Origin: Desulfatibacillum sp.
Lineage (GTDB): Bacteria; Desulfobacterota; Desulfobacteria; Desulfobacterales; SpSt-501
Assembly: GCA_020725555.1 (NCBI GenBank)
Contig: DYEU01000012.1
Span: 1 to 64,000, forward strand
DNA: 64,000 bases
Direction: 5' to 3'
Both the position numbers and the translations under genes were made by a program. Below, piece by piece: positions 16,769 through 26,026 of this stretch (position 1 is the stretch's first letter; each line of letters starts with the position of its first letter). Under the pieces are notes generated by a model. That model ran no database searches, was not told the DNA's origin, and was given only the letters and a program-made list of their open reading frames with translations.

Positions 16769-18337
16769 ATGCGCAGGATCCCGATCATCGTCACGGCGGC
16801 GCTCTTCGTTCTCGTCTCGGTTGGCGGCGGCTTCGCCCAGACCCCGCGCGCCGGCGGCACCCTCGTCTGGGGCCGCGGGGGCGACTCCGTCACCCTCGAC
16901 TTGGCCCAGGCGACCGACGGCGAGTCGATCAAGGCGGGCATCCAGGTCCTCGAGAACCTCGTCATCTTCGGCAAGGACTCGATGAACGTCGAGCCCCAGC
17001 TCGCCGAGTCCTGGTCAGTCTCCGCGGACGGGCTCACCTGGACGTTCAAGCTGCGCAAGGGGGTCAAGTTCCACGACGGCTACCCCTTCAACGCCCGGGC
17101 GGTCTACGACTCCTTCGCGCGGGTGATCTTCAAGGAGCACCCCTACCACGGCTACGGCCAGTGGAAATACGTGAGCCTCTCGCTCGCCCCGGTGAAGGAC
17201 ATCCGCGTGATCGACGACTACACGATCGCGCTGGTGACCGAAAAGCCCTACGCCCCGCTGTTGAACAACCTCGCCCTGTGGCTGTGCCCGATCGTCTCCC
17301 CGCGGGCGATGGCCGAGCACAAGGACAAGATCGGCATGCACCCCGTGGGCACGGGTCCCTTCAAGTTCAAGAGCTGGGTGAAGGACGACCAGATCGTGCT
17401 GGAGCGCAACCCCGACTACTGGGGGGAAAAGGCCCGCGTCGACCGGATCGTCCTCAAGTCGATCCCCGAGCCCTCCGCGCGCCTGATGGCCTTGCAGTCG
17501 GGGACCGTGGACATCGCCGACGACCTCGACCCGGATTCGATCGCCCTCGTGAAGAAGAACCCCAAGCTCGCCGTGATCGAGCGGCCGAGCATCAACGTGG
17601 GCTACCTCGCCTTCAACACCCAGAAGCCGCGCTTCCAGGACCCTAAGGTGCGGGTTGCGCTCAGCCACGCGATCGACAAGGAGACGATCATCCGCTCGAT
17701 TTTCGCGGGGCTCGCCATCCCGGCGAAGAACCCCTTCCCGCCCTCGATCTGGGGCTACAACGACAAGATCGCCCCCTACGCCTACAACCCGCAGCTGGCG
17801 CGCAAGCTCCTCGAGGAGGCGAAGTTCGATTTCAACAGCGAAATCGAGCTCTGGGCCATGCCCGTCTCGCGCGCCTACATGCCCGAGCCGGTCAAGACGG
17901 CCGAGTTGATCCAGTCCTACTTCGCGGCGGTCGGCGTGAAGGCGAAGATCGTGCGCCACGAGTGGGGCGCCTACCTGAGCAAGACCCAGAACGGCGAGCA
18001 TGACCTGTGCATGCTCGGCTGGCTCGGCGGAAACGCCGACCCGGACAACTTCCTCTACGGGCTGCTCTCGGCCGACACGGCCAAGCCGCCGGCGGCGAAC
18101 GTCGCCTTCTGGAAGAACGCCGAGTTCACCGAGCTCTGCCTCAAGGCCCAGAAGACCTTCAACAAGGCCGAGCGGACCCAGCTGTACCTGAAGGCCCAGG
18201 AGATCTTCCACGCCGAGGCCCCCTGGATCCCGATCGCCCACTCGACCATCGTGCGCTGCTACAGCAAGAAGCTGCACGAGGTGCCGCTCCGGCCGAACGG
18301 GCTGAACTCCTTCCAGATGGTGTGGAAGGAGAAATAG
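16769..18337 (+). CDS. dppA: Periplasmic peptide-binding protein of ABC transporter (SBP family 5), second copy
   Basis: A 522-residue receptor with a clear signal peptide (MRRIPIIVTAALFVLVSVGGG, probable cleavage after AFAQ-type site FAQ). The mature part starts PRAGGTLVWGRGGDSVTLDLAQATDG and has the family motif WSVSADGLTWTFKLRKGVKFHDGYPFNA. The chosen ATG has AAGGAGG upstream; the longer frame from 16691 lacks a signal peptide at its N-terminus. It is first in a complete A-B-C-D-F operon ending with a thioesterase. It is paralogous to the binding protein at 1759-3372; no ligand can be assigned. Confidence 0.93.
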   Translation: MRRIPIIVTAALFVLVSVGGGFAQTPRAGGTLVWGRGGDSVTLDLAQATDGESIKAGIQVLENLVIFGKDSMNVEPQLAESWSVSADGLTWTFKLRKGVKFHDGYPFNARAVYDSFARVIFKEHPYHGYGQWKYVSLSLAPVKDIRVIDDYTIALVTEKPYAPLLNNLALWLCPIVSPRAMAEHKDKIGMHPVGTGPFKFKSWVKDDQIVLERNPDYWGEKARVDRIVLKSIPEPSARLMALQSGTVDIADDLDPDSIALVKKNPKLAVIERPSINVGYLAFNTQKPRFQDPKVRVALSHAIDKETIIRSIFAGLAIPAKNPFPPSIWGYNDKIAPYAYNPQLARKLLEEAKFDFNSEIELWAMPVSRAYMPEPVKTAELIQSYFAAVGVKAKIVRHEWGAYLSKTQNGEHDLCMLGWLGGNADPDNFLYGLLSADTAKPPAANVAFWKNAEFTELCLKAQKTFNKAERTQLYLKAQEIFHAEAPWIPIAHSTIVRCYSKKLHEVPLRPNGLNSFQMVWKEK

Positions 18338-18362
18338 GAACCCCCGCGCGGAGGAAGCCGGG

Positions 18363-19373
18363 ATGCCCCTGGGCTACCTCGGCAGACGGCTGCTGCATCT
18401 CGGGTTCGTGCTCCTCGGGGTCTCGCTCGTCGTCTTTCTGATGCTGCGCATGATCCCGGGGGACCCCGCACGCCTGCTGCTGGGCGAGTTCGCCTCGGCC
18501 GAGGACCTCGCCCGGCTGCGGGCGCAGATGGGGCTCGAGCGCCCCCTGCCCGTGCAATACGGCCTCTACCTCGGCCGCCTGCTGCAGGGGGACCTGGGGC
18601 AATCGCTGCGCAACGGCGCCCCCGTGGCGGCCGAGATCGCCCAGCGGCTCGCCGCCACGGTGGAGCTCGCCGTCGCGGCCATGCTGATCGCCACCTTCCT
18701 GGGGATCGCCGCCGGGGTCGTGTCCGCGGTGCGGCCCTACTCGCTCTTCGACACCGCGGCCATGCTGCTCGCCCTGGTCGGGGTGTCGATGCCGGTCTTC
18801 TGGCTCGGCCTCATGCTCATGTACCTCTTCGCGGTGCGCGTTCCCGTCCTGCCGCTCATGGGGCGGATCGGCATGGGCAACGAACCCGAGGCCCTGACCG
18901 GGCTCATGCTCGTGGACACCCTGCTCGCGGGCGAGGGCGAGGCCTTCCTCGAGGCCCTCCAGCACCTGGTCCTGCCCGCCGTGACGCTCGCCACCGTCCC
19001 CCTGGCGATCATCGCCCGCATCACGCGCTCCTCCATGCTCGAGGTGCTCCAGCAGGATTACGTGCGCACCGCACGGGCCAAGGGGCTCGACGAGTCCGTC
19101 GTCATCCTGCGGCACGCGCTGCGCAACGCCCTGCTGCCGATCGTCACCGTGCTGGGACTGAATCTCGGGCTGCTCCTGAGCGGGGCGGTGCTCACGGAGA
19201 CGATCTTCTCCTGGCCGGGCCTCGGCCGCTACGTCGTCGACTCGCTCATGGCGCGCGACTACGCCGCGGTCCAGGGCTGCATCCTCGTCTTCGCCGCCAT
19301 CCTGGCCGTGATCAACCTCGTCGTCGATCTCGCCTACGCGGCGCTCGATCCGAGGATCCGCATCCATGCCTAG
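18363..19373 (+). CDS. dppB: Peptide ABC transporter permease, DppB family
   Basis: A 336-residue inner-membrane permease. The N-terminus LGYLGRRLLHLGFVLLGVSLVVFLMLRMIPGDPARLLLG is the DppB signature, and SSMLEVLQQDYVRTARAKGLDESVVILRHALRNALLPIV the EAA loop. It follows dppA by 25 nt and overlaps dppC by 8 nt. It is closely similar in layout to the DppB at 745-1749. Confidence 0.95.
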   Translation: MPLGYLGRRLLHLGFVLLGVSLVVFLMLRMIPGDPARLLLGEFASAEDLARLRAQMGLERPLPVQYGLYLGRLLQGDLGQSLRNGAPVAAEIAQRLAATVELAVAAMLIATFLGIAAGVVSAVRPYSLFDTAAMLLALVGVSMPVFWLGLMLMYLFAVRVPVLPLMGRIGMGNEPEALTGLMLVDTLLAGEGEAFLEALQHLVLPAVTLATVPLAIIARITRSSMLEVLQQDYVRTARAKGLDESVVILRHALRNALLPIVTVLGLNLGLLLSGAVLTETIFSWPGLGRYVVDSLMARDYAAVQGCILVFAAILAVINLVVDLAYAALDPRIRIHA

Positions 19374-20205
19374 CTGGGAACCGCTGGCCGGGCTGTGGCG
19401 CAGCCGCAGCGCGGCGCTCGGCCTGGGCCTGATCGCCTTCGTGCTCGGGGTCGCCCTCTTCGGGCCGGCCGTCGCCCCCCACGACCCCTTCCGCACCGCG
19501 CCCCTCGAACGGCTCGCCGCGCCGAGCGCCGCCCACCCCTTCGGCACCGACAGCCTGGGCCGCGACATCCTGAGCCGCGTGATCCACGGGGCGCGCATCT
19601 CGATCCTGATCGGCCTGATCTCGGTGTCCATCTCGCTCTTCCCGGGGACGCTCCTCGGCCTGCTCGCGGGCTATTTCGGCGGGCGCCTCGACAGCGTGAT
19701 CATGCGCGCGATGGACATGCTGCTCGCCTTCCCGGCGATCCTCCTCGCCATCTTCATCACGGCCATCCTCGGCCCGAGCCTGCCGAACACGATGATCGCC
19801 GTGGGCGTCGTCTACATCCCGCACTACGCCCGCATCGTGCGCTCGAGCGTGCTCGCGCTCAAGGAGCAGCTCTTCGTCCAGGCGATCGCCCACCTGGGCG
19901 GCGGCCACGGCCGGATCCTCTTCCGCCACGTGCTGCCGAACGCGCTGCCCCCGATCATCGTCTATGCCACGCTCGGCATGGGGACCGCCGTGCTGCAGGC
20001 CGCCGCCCTCGGGTTTTTGGGGCTCGGGGCCCAGCCCCCCCAGCCCGAGTGGGGGGTGATGCTGAGCGAGGGCCGGCAGTACCTCCAGATCGCCCCCCAC
20101 GTCGCCGCGTTTCCCGGGGGGGCGATCTTCATCCTCGTGCTCGGCTTCAACCTGCTGGGGGACGGGCTGCGCGACGTGCTCGACCCCACGCTGCGGGCGC
20201 TCTAA
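19366..20205 (+). CDS. dppC: Peptide ABC transporter permease, DppC family
   Basis: A 279-residue permease with the DppC hallmarks [27 protein letters not shown] and the loop [38 protein letters not shown]. It ends with the usual [15 protein letters not shown]. It pairs with the DppB encoded just upstream (8-nt overlap) and is followed after 15 nt by the ATPase gene dppD. Confidence 0.95.
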   Translation: MPSWEPLAGLWRSRSAALGLGLIAFVLGVALFGPAVAPHDPFRTAPLERLAAPSAAHPFGTDSLGRDILSRVIHGARISILIGLISVSISLFPGTLLGLLAGYFGGRLDSVIMRAMDMLLAFPAILLAIFITAILGPSLPNTMIAVGVVYIPHYARIVRSSVLALKEQLFVQAIAHLGGGHGRILFRHVLPNALPPIIVYATLGMGTAVLQAAALGFLGLGAQPPQPEWGVMLSEGRQYLQIAPHVAAFPGGAIFILVLGFNLLGDGLRDVLDPTLRAL

Positions 20206-20220
20206 GGGGGGGCCGAAGCG

Positions 20221-21192
20221 GTGGGTGCGGCGGCGGTGCTTTCGATCTCGGGGCTGCGGACGGAGTTCCGCACGCGGCGGGGGCCCGTGGCCGCGGTCGA
20301 CGGGCTCGACCTCGAGCTGCCCGCCGGGGAGACCTTCGGCCTGGTGGGGGAGTCCGGCTGCGGCAAGAGCGTCACCGCGCTCTCCATCCTGCGGCTGCTC
20401 CCGCGGCCCGCCGGCCGCGTGGCCGCCGGCTCGATCCGCTTCGAGGGCGAGGATCTCCTCGCCCTGCCGGAGGCCGCGATGCGGCGGATCCGGGGCAACC
20501 GCATTTCCATGATCTTCCAGGAGCCCATGACCTCGCTCAACCCGGTCCTGCCGGTCGGCTTTCAGATCGAGGAGGTCCTGCGCAAGCACCGCGGGCTCTC
20601 CGCGCGCGAGGCCCGCGCCGAGGCGGGCGGCCTGCTCGCGCGCGTCGGCATGCCCGATCCGCAATCCCGGCTGGACGACTACCCCCACCAGCTCTCGGGC
20701 GGGATGCGCCAGCGGGCGATGATCGCGATCGCGCTCGCCTGCCGCCCGGCCCTCATGATCGCCGACGAGCCGACGACCGCGCTCGACGTCACCATCCAGG
20801 CCCAGATCCTCGAGCTGATCTCCCGCCTGCAGGCCGAGTTCGGCATGTCGGTGCTCCTGATCACCCATGACCTCGGGGTCGTCGCCGAGACCTGCCGCGA
20901 GGCGGCCGTCATGTACGCCGGGCGGATCGTGGAGCGCGCCGCGGTCGCCCGCCTCTATGCCCGGCCCGCGCACCCGTACACCGTGGGGCTCTTCCGCTCG
21001 CTGCCGCGGGCCGTGGGCCGCGGCGGAAAACTCACCCCCATCCCGGGCACGGTGCCCCACCCGGCGGAGCTGCCGCCGGGCTGCGCCTTCCAGGAGCGCT
21101 GTTTCCAGCGGCACGCGGCCTGCCGCGAGGATCCGCCCTGGGCGGAGGTGGCAACCGGGCATTTCGCGCGCTGCTGGAAGCCGCTCGGGTGA
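20221..21192 (+). CDS. dppD: Peptide ABC transporter ATP-binding protein, DppD family
   Basis: A 323-residue ATPase starting at GTG. Walker A is GESGCGKS, the ABC signature LSGGMRQR, and Walker [13 protein letters not shown], followed by the H-loop ITHDLG. The C-terminal oligopeptide-transporter extension with [18 protein letters not shown] carries cysteines that in DppD/OppD bind an Fe-S cluster or form a conserved patch. It is one of two nucleotide-binding subunits; dppF follows after 3 nt. Confidence 0.95.
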   Translation: MGAAAVLSISGLRTEFRTRRGPVAAVDGLDLELPAGETFGLVGESGCGKSVTALSILRLLPRPAGRVAAGSIRFEGEDLLALPEAAMRRIRGNRISMIFQEPMTSLNPVLPVGFQIEEVLRKHRGLSAREARAEAGGLLARVGMPDPQSRLDDYPHQLSGGMRQRAMIAIALACRPALMIADEPTTALDVTIQAQILELISRLQAEFGMSVLLITHDLGVVAETCREAAVMYAGRIVERAAVARLYARPAHPYTVGLFRSLPRAVGRGGKLTPIPGTVPHPAELPPGCAFQERCFQRHAACREDPPWAEVATGHFARCWKPLG

Positions 21193-21195
21193 ACC

Positions 21196-22161
<966 letters not shown>

Positions 22162-22229
22162 GCGCCGCGGGGGTGCGGCGGGGAAACGGCCCCGGGCGCA
22201 CGGCCCCCCGGGGCCAGCCGGAGGATGCC

Positions 22230-22694
22230 ATGGACGAAGCCCCGCGGCTTGCGCCGCTGCTTAACCTCGTCCGCGAGATCTGCGAGCGGATCCCCTTCAA
22301 CCGCCTGCTCGGGCTGCAGGTCGAATCGCTTGACCCCGCCCGGCCGCGGGTGCGTCTTGCCATGCGGCCGGAGCTCGTCGGCAATTTCATCCGCGGCTCG
22401 CTCCACGGCGGGGTGATCTCGAGCACGCTCGACTTCACCGGCGGGCTGGTCGCCTACCTGGGGGTGCTCCAGGCCCTGCCCGAGGAGCCGCCGGCCGAGC
22501 TCGCGGCCCGCTTTGCGCGGATCGGGACGATCGATCTGCGGGTCGATTACCTCCGGCCGGGGATCGGCCGCGAATTCACGGCGACGGGCTGGGCGCTGCG
22601 CACGGGAAAGAAAGTCGCCGTGACGCGCATGGAGATGCACACCGAGGCGGGGGTCCTGATCGCCGTCGGCACCGGCGCCTACACCGTGGCCTGA
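22230..22694 (+). CDS. Hotdog-fold thioesterase family protein
   Basis: A 154-residue single-domain protein of the PaaI/YbgC-like hotdog superfamily. The conserved segment GNFIRGSLHGGVISSTLDFTGGLVAYL matches the HGG turn and central helix of acyl-CoA thioesterases, and TIDLRVDYLRPGIGREFTATGW the core strands. It sits 68 nt after dppF and before a terminator-like hairpin, so it may be the last gene of the Dpp operon. The acyl-CoA substrate is unknown. The start has GAGG 6-9 nt upstream. Confidence 0.8.
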   Translation: MDEAPRLAPLLNLVREICERIPFNRLLGLQVESLDPARPRVRLAMRPELVGNFIRGSLHGGVISSTLDFTGGLVAYLGVLQALPEEPPAELAARFARIGTIDLRVDYLRPGIGREFTATGWALRTGKKVAVTRMEMHTEAGVLIAVGTGAYTVA

Positions 22695-22704
22695 AGCCCT
22701 CCCC

Positions 22705-22738
22705 CGGGGGCGCGCGGTTTACAGCCGCCCCCGTTTCT
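22705..22738 (+). terminator. Probable rho-independent terminator after the Dpp/thioesterase operon
   Basis: An 8-bp stem, arms CGGGGGCG and CGCCCCCG with a 13-nt loop, is followed by a short TTTCT run. It begins ten bases after the thioesterase stop. Confidence 0.5.
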
Positions 22739-22790
22739 GGTAGAGGGCGTTTGAGGCCGCGGTGCCCCGAAGCCGGCCGAGGAGGAGACG

Positions 22791-22892
22791 ATGGCCAAGT
22801 CGCGGGACGTCAAGAAGGACGCGAAGAAAAAGCCGCAGAAGTCGCTCAAGGAAAAGCGCGCCGAGAAGAAATCGAAGAAGGAGAAGGCCTGA
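22791..22892 (+). CDS. Small lysine-rich protein (33 residues)
   Basis: A short open frame, MAKSRDVKKDAKKK continuing to KKSKKEKA, with a strong ribosome site (GGAGGAG) 3-9 nt upstream. About 45% of residues are Lys and the rest are mostly charged, so the product is probably an extended, nucleic-acid- or ribosome-associated peptide. Similar tiny Lys-rich proteins are known as hypothetical genes in proteobacteria; no function is established. It is too short for ordinary ORF thresholds. It stands between the Dpp terminator and the convergent esterase gene and would be expressed independently. Confidence 0.6.
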   Translation: MAKSRDVKKDAKKKPQKSLKEKRAEKKSKKEKA

Positions 22893-22908
22893 TCCCGCCG
22901 CGGCCCCC

Positions 22909-23664
22909 TCAGTGCGGGCCGTAGAGGGCCTCCAGAAAGCGGTTCATCTGCCGGAACCACCACGGCCAGTCGTGGTCGACCTCCGGCCCCCAGATCTCGA
23001 CCCAGGCGGGGATCGCCTTGCGCTCCAGGCACGAGGCGAGCGCCCGGGTGTCCTCCAGGCATTCCGCCTCCCACGCCCCCTGTCCCACGCAGACGATGAT
23101 ACGGTCGCCGCGCAGCGCGGCGAGCAGGCGCGGGTCTTCCAGCCCCGGCAGGTAGTGGAGCGGGGAGTTGAAATAGACCGCGGGGATGTCCTGCGGGCCG
23201 ATCGCGAACTCGGGCCGGTCGAGCCGGTAGAGGCCGGAGAGGGCGATCGTCCCCTCGAAGAGCTCGGGGTGCTTGAGGAGCGTGTTGACGGCGTGGAAGG
23301 CGCCCATGCTGCAGCCCGTGAGCATGGGCCGCTCCTTGGGGGAGCGGTTGTGGCCGCGGACGAAGGGGAGCACCTCGTGGACGAGGTAGGCGTCCCAGGC
23401 CTCGTGCCGCGCGTTGCGCTCGGCGGGCGGGAGGTCGAAGCGGTACCAGGACTCGGCGTCCACGCCGTCCACGGCGAAGAGCTTGATCGCCCCGCCCTCG
23501 ATGAACCGGGCGATCGCCCCCACCATGCCCATCCCCGCGTAGTCGAAGTGGCGGCCCCGCGAGCAGGGAAAGACGACGAAGGCCTTGCCCCAGTGGCCGT
23601 AGACCGCGAGCTCCATCTCCCGGCCCAGGCGCGGGCTGAACCAGCGGTGGGTTTCGGTCCGCAT
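22909..23664 (-). CDS. Alpha/beta-hydrolase fold esterase (esterase D / PF00756 type)
   Basis: A 251-residue cytoplasmic hydrolase. The nucleophile elbow is GCSMGAFHAVN and the late His lies in EVDHDWPWWFRQMNRF; the N-terminal FSPRLGREMELAVYGHWGKAFVVFPCSRGRHFDY fits the esterase D-like fold. It lies 15 nt downstream of an ATP-grasp gene and is last in a four-gene unit, so it may cleave or transfer an ester or amide made by the ATP-grasp enzymes. That link is inferred from context only. Confidence 0.82.
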   Translation of the reverse strand: MRTETHRWFSPRLGREMELAVYGHWGKAFVVFPCSRGRHFDYAGMGMVGAIARFIEGGAIKLFAVDGVDAESWYRFDLPPAERNARHEAWDAYLVHEVLPFVRGHNRSPKERPMLTGCSMGAFHAVNTLLKHPELFEGTIALSGLYRLDRPEFAIGPQDIPAVYFNSPLHYLPGLEDPRLLAALRGDRIIVCVGQGAWEAECLEDTRALASCLERKAIPAWVEIWGPEVDHDWPWWFRQMNRFLEALYGPH

Positions 23665-23679
23665 GCCGCCTTGCCCCGC

Positions 23680-24849
23680 TCAGCCGGCCGGCTGCAGGAT
23701 GAAGCGGGCGATGTCCCGGAGCTGCTCGAGGCTCGGGGAACGGAAGAGGTAGCCCGTGTCCCCGAGCGGCCCGCTCAGCACGGGCGGCACCGTCTCCACC
23801 AGCAGGATGTGGTGGCCCCAGCGCGAGATCACGTCGTTGTGGGTGTGCGCGTAGCGGCGCTCCCGCCGCCTGCCGCACCAGCCGCTGTGGTAGCGGCGCT
23901 CGTAGCGCAGGTCGCTTTCCCCGCGGACGAGGAGCTCGGCCCAGGCGCGGTAGACGTCCGCGTCCGCGCTGTAGTTGAACATGTCGGTCGTCCAGCCCCC
24001 CGGCGGCCGCAGGTTGATCTCGAGGGGGACCCAGGCGCCGTCCGCGGTGTGGAAGAACTCGATGTGGAAGAAGCGCTCGCGCACGGCGAAGGCCGAAAGC
24101 GCGCGCAGGCCGGCGTCCTCCAGGCCGGGCGGGATGTCGCGCAGCGAGTAATAGAAAAGGTCCCGGCCTTCGCGCACGGTCTCGAGGATGCCCTGGCTGA
24201 AGACGTGTGCGGTGGTGAACAGCGGCCGCCCCTGCCGGTCGGCCAAGCCGTCGAAGGAGTGGAGCGTCCCGCTCACGAAGGCCTCGAGGAACCAGGGCTC
24301 GGCCGGCTGGGCGGCGAAGAGGGCGGCGAGCTGGGCTTCGGATTCGAGGCGGTGCGTGTCCCGCGCCCCCACCCCGGCGTCCGGCTTGGCGATCAGCGGA
24401 AAGCCGGCCTCGGCGGCGAAGGCGAGCGCCTCCTCCAGGGTGTGCGCGAGCCGGCCGGGGGCCGTGGGGAGCCCGGCGGCGCGGAAGACCTCCTTCATGC
24501 GCGATTTGCGCCGCACGCGCCCGATCTCCGCCGCGCGCGGCCCCGGGACGTTGAAGTCGTCCCTGAGGCGCGCCTCGGTGTCCAGCCAGTACTCGTTTAG
24601 CGATTCCAGGCGCTCGATCCGCCCGTAGCGCTGGATGTAGCCGCCGCAGGCGCGCAGGAGGGCGTCGTAGTCGTGGAGGTCGCCCACGGCCCGGTAGTCG
24701 GTGAGCGCCTCGCGGACTTCCGGGGCGAGGGCCTCCTCGGGCGTGTCGCCGATGCCGAGCGTGCGTCCGCCCGCCCGCTTCGCCTGGATCCAGAAGCGGT
24801 GGTAATGCGGCGGGAAATGGGGGGAGAGGATCACGAGGTTTTCGGCCAT
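23680..24849 (-). CDS. ATP-grasp domain carboxylate ligase-like protein (first of a tandem pair)
   Basis: A 389-residue protein with an N-terminal Rossmann-like region (ENLVILSPHFPPHYHRFWIQAKRAGGRTLGIGDT) and an ATP-grasp core. FPLIAKPDAGVGARDTHRL is the nucleotide-binding strand, and VPLEINLRPPGGWTTDMFNY holds the Mg/ATP acidic-Asn-Arg motif. The start was placed at ATG giving MAENLVIL; the frame extends 41 residues upstream into the neighbour. It is homologous to the gene immediately upstream, with 5 nt between them. Such enzymes join a carboxylate to an amine or thiol; the substrates are unknown. Confidence 0.85.
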   Translation of the reverse strand: MAENLVILSPHFPPHYHRFWIQAKRAGGRTLGIGDTPEEALAPEVREALTDYRAVGDLHDYDALLRACGGYIQRYGRIERLESLNEYWLDTEARLRDDFNVPGPRAAEIGRVRRKSRMKEVFRAAGLPTAPGRLAHTLEEALAFAAEAGFPLIAKPDAGVGARDTHRLESEAQLAALFAAQPAEPWFLEAFVSGTLHSFDGLADRQGRPLFTTAHVFSQGILETVREGRDLFYYSLRDIPPGLEDAGLRALSAFAVRERFFHIEFFHTADGAWVPLEINLRPPGGWTTDMFNYSADADVYRAWAELLVRGESDLRYERRYHSGWCGRRRERRYAHTHNDVISRWGHHILLVETVPPVLSGPLGDTGYLFRSPSLEQLRDIARFILQPAG

Positions 24850-24854
24850 GGGGG

Positions 24855-26018
24855 TCACCCTTCGCGGCGGGCTTCGGCGCCGAGGGCGAGGATCTCCTCC
24901 TCGTCTTCGGCGCGGAAGAGGTAACGGGTGCGCCCCATGATCTCCCAGAAGAGCGGGGGGTTTTCGCCCCACTCGACGAGCCTCCCGCCCAGGCGGGCGA
25001 GCAGGTCCTCGTGGGAGAGCGCATAGGGCTTGTCGCGGCGGCCGACGTAGCCGACCGCGTACTTCTTGGCCGCGGGAAGCTCCGGGGGGCGGCCGAGCAG
25101 GATGCGCGCCCAGGCGCGGTAGAGGTCGCCGTCGATGCTGTAGTTCATCATGTCGAGGATCGCCCCGCCCGGGGGCCGGGCGTTCAGCTCGATCGGCACC
25201 CAGTCGGCCCCGCGGTCGAAGAACTCGATGTGGAAGAACTTGCGCCGCAGCCCGAGGCGGCGCACGAGCTCGCCCCCGACGGCGGCGAGCCCCTCGGGGA
25301 CCCGCCGGCTGACGTAGAAGAAGGGGTCCCGGCCGGCGGCGTAGTCGACCACCCCCTCGCCGTAGACGAGCCGGTTTTCGAAGACCACCCGGCCCTCGAG
25401 GTCGACCAGCCCGTCGAAGGTGACGATGGGGGCGGAAATCCAGTCCTCGAGCAGGACGTCCTCGGTCAGGCGCGGGAAGATCTCCCGCAGGGCCGCCTCG
25501 TCGTCCACGCGGTGGACGCCCCGGGCGCCCACGCCCTCGTTGGGCTTGAGGCAGACGGGGTAGCCCAGCTCCGCGGCGAGCCGCAGCGCCTCCTCCAGGG
25601 AGGCGACGACCGCCCCGCGCGCGACCGGGAGGCGGGCGTCCTGGAAGAGGCGCTTCATGACCGATTTTTTTTTCAACGGCTCGATGTCGGTGCGGCGCAG
25701 GCCGGGGATGTCGAAGCGCTCGTTGATCCAGGCCTCCAGGCGCAGCCAGGCCTCGTTGTGGGACTCGACCCAGGCGAAGGGGCCCTCGAAGCCCTGGGCG
25801 TGCTTGATCTCGAGGAGCTCGTGGACCGCCGCCTCGACCCGCTCCCAGCGGGCGAGCGCGGCGCGGGCGTACCAGCGGATGCAGGCGCGCAGCTCCGCCG
25901 GCAGGCTGTAGAAGTCGGCCTCGCCGATCGCCCAGACGCGGATGCCCTCGGCGTGCAGGCGGCGCACGAAGGTGGCGTAGTTGGGGGGGAACTCCGGCGA
26001 GAGGTAGAGAATGTCCAC
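24855..26018 (-). CDS. ATP-grasp domain carboxylate ligase-like protein (second of a tandem pair)
   Basis: A 387-residue paralogue of the neighbouring ATP-grasp protein, with the same opening (DILYLSPEFPPNYATFVRRLHAEGIRVWAIGE). Its ATP site reads YPVCLKPNEGVGARGVHRV and its metal site WVPIELNARPPGGAILDMMNY. The start is a GTG eight bases downstream of the CoA-transferase/GNAT stop. Two non-identical copies side by side suggest successive ligations or a heteromer. Confidence 0.85.
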   Translation of the reverse strand: MDILYLSPEFPPNYATFVRRLHAEGIRVWAIGEADFYSLPAELRACIRWYARAALARWERVEAAVHELLEIKHAQGFEGPFAWVESHNEAWLRLEAWINERFDIPGLRRTDIEPLKKKSVMKRLFQDARLPVARGAVVASLEEALRLAAELGYPVCLKPNEGVGARGVHRVDDEAALREIFPRLTEDVLLEDWISAPIVTFDGLVDLEGRVVFENRLVYGEGVVDYAAGRDPFFYVSRRVPEGLAAVGGELVRRLGLRRKFFHIEFFDRGADWVPIELNARPPGGAILDMMNYSIDGDLYRAWARILLGRPPELPAAKKYAVGYVGRRDKPYALSHEDLLARLGGRLVEWGENPPLFWEIMGRTRYLFRAEDEEEILALGAEARREG

Positions 26019-26026
26019 GGCGGCCC

